A stretch of DNA of 64,000 nucleotides from ZC4RG30 sp963777735 (GTDB lineage: Bacteria > Pseudomonadota > Gammaproteobacteria > Steroidobacterales > Steroidobacteraceae). Positions 60,978 through 64,000 of the stretch are shown piece after piece. The position numbers were made by a program, and so were the translations under genes. The notes below the pieces were generated by a model. It was not told the origin of the DNA. It saw nothing but the letters and a program-made list of their open reading frames with translations, and did no database searches. Position 1 is the stretch's first letter; every line of letters starts with the position of its first letter. The stretch spans positions 1,488,001 to 1,552,000 of the forward strand of contig CAVZRQ010000008.1 of NCBI GenBank assembly GCA_963777735.1, in the 5' to 3' direction.

Positions 60978-63050
60978 ATGGCAAAGGTTGTGCGCGCCTA
61001 CCTTCCGGCCACGCGGCAGGTGCAGCTCGCTGATGGGCGCGAACTGGCGCGGCTCGACCATTCGGATTTCTTCGAGCTGCGCACCTCACCCGATGCGATC
61101 GAAACGCATCCGCAGTTGATATGGATCGACGACCTCGGTCGGCGCCACCAGCGCGTCGACCCCTACAGTTTCGCGCCTTCGGTCTCGGGTGGAGATCTCG
61201 CGATGTTTGCTTCCGGCGGGCATGTCGAATCCTGGCGCATGCTGGGCGCGCATCCGGCCACCTTTGATGGCGTGCCCGGCGTGCGGTTTGCCGTCTGGGC
61301 CCCCAATGCGGAACGCGTCAGCCTGGTAGGCCCGTTCTGCGACTGGGATGGCCGTCGGCTGCCCATGCGTGTGCTGGGTGGCAGTGGCGTCTGGGAGCTG
61401 TTCGTTCCCGGCCTCGCCGTCGGCACGATCTACAAGTACGAAGTACGCAGCCGGGTAACCGGCGGCGTCGAACTGAAAACCGACCCCTACGCCTTCGCGA
61501 TGGAAATGCGCCCAGCTACCGCTGCCATCGTCACCGATCAGGCGGCCTACCACTGGCAGGACGAAGGCTGGATGCAGGCGCGGCGCGCGCGCGACTGGCT
61601 GCGGGCCCCGCTGTCGATCTACGAGGTGCACCTCGGTTCATGGCAGCGCCATCCGGATGGCCGGTTCCTGAGCTACCGCGAGCTGGCGCAGCAGCTGCTG
61701 CCTTATGTGAAGAAACTCGGCTTCACCCACATCGAGCTGCTGCCGATCACCGAGCACCCGCTCGACGATTCCTGGGGCTATCAGACCACCGGCTATTTCG
61801 CGCCAACCAGCCGCTTCGGCCCGGCGGATGACCTCAAGTTCTTCATCGACCGCTGCCATCAGGAAGGCATCGGCGTGCTGCTCGACTGGGTACCGGCGCA
61901 TTTTCCGCGCGATGCCCATGGCCTCGCGCGCTTCGACGGCACGGCGCTCTATGAATACGAGGATCCGCGCAAGGGTGAACACCAGGACTGGGGCACCTAC
62001 ATCTTCAATTACGAACGCCACGAAGTGCGCAGCTTCCTGCTGGCCAGCGCCTGCTTCTGGCTGGAGAACTTCCACTTCGACGGCCTGCGCGTGGATGCGG
62101 TCGCATCGATGCTTTACCTGGATTTCGGGCGGGGCACGAACTACGTGCCGAACCAGTACGGCGGGCGCGAGAATCTGGAGGCGATCGATTTTCTGCGCAC
62201 CTTGAATAGCGTGACTCATCTACGGGCACCCGGCACGGTGATCATGGCCGAGGAATCCACCGACTGGCCGCAGGTGAGCCGCCCGGTCGACACCGGCGGC
62301 CTCGGCTTCTCGATGAAGTGGAACATGGGCTGGATGCACGACACGCTGGGCTACTTCAAGCAGGACCCACTCTGGCGCAAGCATCATCAGGACAGCCTCA
62401 CCTTCGCGATGATGTATGCCTACACCGAGAACTTCATCCTGCCGCTGTCGCATGACGAAGTGGTGCATCTGAAGCGCTCACTGCTCGGCCGCATGCCGGG
62501 CGATCGCTGGCAGCAGCTGGCGAACCTGCGCCTGATGTTCACCTACATGTGGACGCTGCCGGGCAAGAAGCTGCTGTTCATGGGCGGCGAGTTCGCGCAT
62601 CCCTGGGAATGGGATTTCCACGTGGCGCTGCCCTGGTATCTGCTGGAGCACGCCGAACATCGCGGCATGCAGCAGCTGGTGGGCGACCTCAACCGCGTCT
62701 ATGTGCACGAGCCGGCCATGCACCGGCACGACTTCGAGCCGGAAGGTTTCCACTGGATCGACTGCAGCGACCGCGAACAATCCGTGCTCGCCTTCCTGCG
62801 GCTGGGCGGCACCCAGAAACTGGTGGTGGTGCTGAACTTCACGCCCGAGCCACGGCGCGGCTATCGCATCGGCGTTCCCGAAGCCGGCAGCTACCGCGTG
62901 CTGCTGAACTCGGATTCCAGCCACTATGGCGGCGCGAACCTCGGCCACGCCATCAGCGTCGCCGACTCGACGCCCAGCCACGACCTGCCTTGTTCCCTGA
63001 CACTCGACCTGCCACCGCTGGCAGGCCTGATCCTCGTCAAAGACTCTTGA
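60978..63050 (+). CDS. glgB: 1,4-alpha-glucan branching enzyme
   Basis: GlgB adds alpha-1,6 branches to glycogen. From the ATG at 60978 it has 690 aa, about 40 short of E. coli GlgB. Order: CBM48 domains (FAVWAPNAERVSLVG, about 110-125), the GH13 barrel (LPITEHPLDDSWGYQ; nucleophile D373 in GLRVDAVASML; acid/base E425 in IMAEESTDWP; PLSHDEV) and a C-terminal beta domain. Conserved coding sequence continues upstream to about 60909 without a normal start codon, so the true start is probably before 60978. It overlaps the convergent phosphorylase gene by 14 bases. Confidence 0.95.
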   Translation: MAKVVRAYLPATRQVQLADGRELARLDHSDFFELRTSPDAIETHPQLIWIDDLGRRHQRVDPYSFAPSVSGGDLAMFASGGHVESWRMLGAHPATFDGVPGVRFAVWAPNAERVSLVGPFCDWDGRRLPMRVLGGSGVWELFVPGLAVGTIYKYEVRSRVTGGVELKTDPYAFAMEMRPATAAIVTDQAAYHWQDEGWMQARRARDWLRAPLSIYEVHLGSWQRHPDGRFLSYRELAQQLLPYVKKLGFTHIELLPITEHPLDDSWGYQTTGYFAPTSRFGPADDLKFFIDRCHQEGIGVLLDWVPAHFPRDAHGLARFDGTALYEYEDPRKGEHQDWGTYIFNYERHEVRSFLLASACFWLENFHFDGLRVDAVASMLYLDFGRGTNYVPNQYGGRENLEAIDFLRTLNSVTHLRAPGTVIMAEESTDWPQVSRPVDTGGLGFSMKWNMGWMHDTLGYFKQDPLWRKHHQDSLTFAMMYAYTENFILPLSHDEVVHLKRSLLGRMPGDRWQQLANLRLMFTYMWTLPGKKLLFMGGEFAHPWEWDFHVALPWYLLEHAEHRGMQQLVGDLNRVYVHEPAMHRHDFEPEGFHWIDCSDREQSVLAFLRLGGTQKLVVVLNFTPEPRRGYRIGVPEAGSYRVLLNSDSSHYGGANLGHAISVADSTPSHDLPCSLTLDLPPLAGLILVKDS

Positions 63051-64000
63051 GCAGCCCCATCTCCAGCGGATGCGTCAGCAGCGGATGCCAGGGATACAGG
63101 CGTACCTCCAGCTGGTACTGCCCGGTGCCTGGCGGAACTGCCGCAACTTCATAGGTAACCGAACCATCGGCAGCAACCGGTCCGGCCGCCGCGAACTCCG
63201 CGCGCCACTGACCCTTGGGCTGGCCATGACCGAATGAACACAGCGCGGCGGGCTCGAAGCGCGCATCGGGCAGCAGGCGTCGCGCCTTGAATTCCACGCG
63301 CAGATCGGCGGCCGTCAGACCGGCCAGCTGGATGCGCGCCTGCATGCGCAGCGGCGCAGCCGGATCCGCGCCCCGCGGCTCCTCGCGCACTTCCAGAATT
63401 CGCACGCCGTCCCAGCGCTCGCGCACCCGCTGCTTCCATTGCGCGAGCTGCTGCGCAGGCGCACCGGCATCCAGCAGCAGCTTCTGCGCGTGATTCGCCG
63501 TGGGCTGATACATCCCTGCGGAGTAATCGCTTACCACGCGCCGCATGTTGAAGCGCGGAATGACCGACGCCATCGCATGCCGGCAGCGGCGCACCCATTC
63601 CGGTGACAGCCCGCTGCTGTTGCGGCCGTAATAAAGCGGCACGGCCTCTTCCTCGATGGCATCGAGCATGGCCGCGCCATCCAGATAATCGCGCCGGCCT
63701 TCGTCCTGCGCATCGGCGCCTGGTATGCCCCAGCCGTTCTGGCCATCGAAGGCCTCCGCCCACCAGCCATCCAGGATCGAGAGATTCAGCCGGCCGTTGA
63801 TCGAGGCCTTGATGCCGGATGTACCACTGGCTTCCAGCGGCGCAATCGGATTGTTGAGCCACACGTCGACGCCGGTCACCAGCCAGCGCGCGAGCTGGAT
63901 GTCGTAATCCTCCAGGAACACGATGTGCCCTGCGAATTCAGGCTGCAGCATGACCTGCTTGATCTCGCGCAGCACCTGCTGCCCCGGCAGATCCGCCGGA
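63037..64000 (-). CDS. glgP: Alpha-glucan phosphorylase, C-terminal part (cut by window edge)
   Basis: The frame runs off the right edge, so about the last 320 residues are seen. The motif EASGTSGIKASINGRLNLS contains the PLP-binding lysine region, followed by DGWWAEAFDGQNGW. This matches the alpha-glucan family phosphorylases (GT35, TIGR02094 type) rather than the classical MalP/GlgP type. The enzyme releases glucose-1-phosphate from glycogen. The C-terminal about 130 residues form an extra beta-rich domain. Symbol is by function only. Confidence 0.87.
   Translation of the reverse strand, partial: PADLPGQQVLREIKQVMLQPEFAGHIVFLEDYDIQLARWLVTGVDVWLNNPIAPLEASGTSGIKASINGRLNLSILDGWWAEAFDGQNGWGIPGADAQDEGRRDYLDGAAMLDAIEEEAVPLYYGRNSSGLSPEWVRRCRHAMASVIPRFNMRRVVSDYSAGMYQPTANHAQKLLLDAGAPAQQLAQWKQRVRERWDGVRILEVREEPRGADPAAPLRMQARIQLAGLTAADLRVEFKARRLLPDARFEPAALCSFGHGQPKGQWRAEFAAAGPVAADGSVTYEVAAVPPGTGQYQLEVRLYPWHPLLTHPLEMGLLKSL

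Overview
This window is ordinary chromosomal DNA of a GC-rich Gram-negative bacterium, most probably a gammaproteobacterium near the Xanthomonadales/Steroidobacterales/Nevskiales. That placement is inferred from gene content and order: dsbD-tlpA-aroQ-accB-accC-prmA-DUF3426-dusB-fis-purH-purD, trxA-rho-rhlB, plsB-glpD, many lipoproteins with lipoboxes, an LptF-type permease and a homospermidine synthase. Coding density is very high, with many 4-nt ATGA/GTGA stop-start overlaps. No gene-free stretch exceeds 300 bases (the longest is about 275 bp between trxA and rhlB). I saw no tRNA, rRNA, insertion sequence or CRISPR array.

Layout. 1-13.4 kb (+): thiol-redox genes (dsbD cut by the left edge, a TlpA-like protein), aroQ, accBC, prmA, a zinc-ribbon membrane protein, dusB-fis, purH (frameshifted), purD, a hydrolase-acetyltransferase fusion, a TfoX-C protein and an HDOD protein. 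13.4-17.1 kb (-): trxA-rho-cyclophilin-outer membrane protein. 17.3-23.8 kb (mostly +): rhlB, a yrfG-like nucleotidase (-), PHP phosphoesterase, DUF465, MscS, arfB, glpD. 23.7-31.9 kb (-): plsB, small alpha/beta hydrolase, an orphan phage-tail-sheath-like protein with a 43-aa micro-ORF, L,D-transpeptidase, and lemA with two TPM-domain genes. 32-41.5 kb (mixed): greB, homospermidine synthase, GST, sulfurtransferase, speA, an exported methyltransferase, a UvrD/Rep helicase, a Nudix hydrolase. 41.5-49 kb (-): a chain of overlapping genes: M32 carboxypeptidase, ttcA, phosphatase-ADP-ribosylglycohydrolase fusion, zinc metallopeptidase, ATP-grasp ligase, CpcT/CpeT-like lipoprotein, lptF-like permease. 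49-54.5 kb (-): RND pump, its fusion protein, and a serine hydrolase-like protein lacking its catalytic motif. 54.5-64 kb: a glycogen/alpha-glucan cluster: glgA, LEA14-like lipoprotein, malQ, GH57, glgC, glgB, and a phosphorylase cut by the right edge.

The most interesting places are the coupled block at 42.6-46.7 kb (phosphatase/ADP-ribosyl hydrolase, peptidase, ATP-grasp ligase, lipoprotein), the solitary contractile-sheath-like gene at 26.7-28.4 kb, and the hydrolase-GNAT fusion at 10.6-12.0 kb. A caution for any reader: five conserved genes (purH, cyclophilin, the metallopeptidase, ttcA, malQ) carry single-base frame errors, mostly extra bases in short homopolymer runs. Consensus error is at least as likely as real gene decay.
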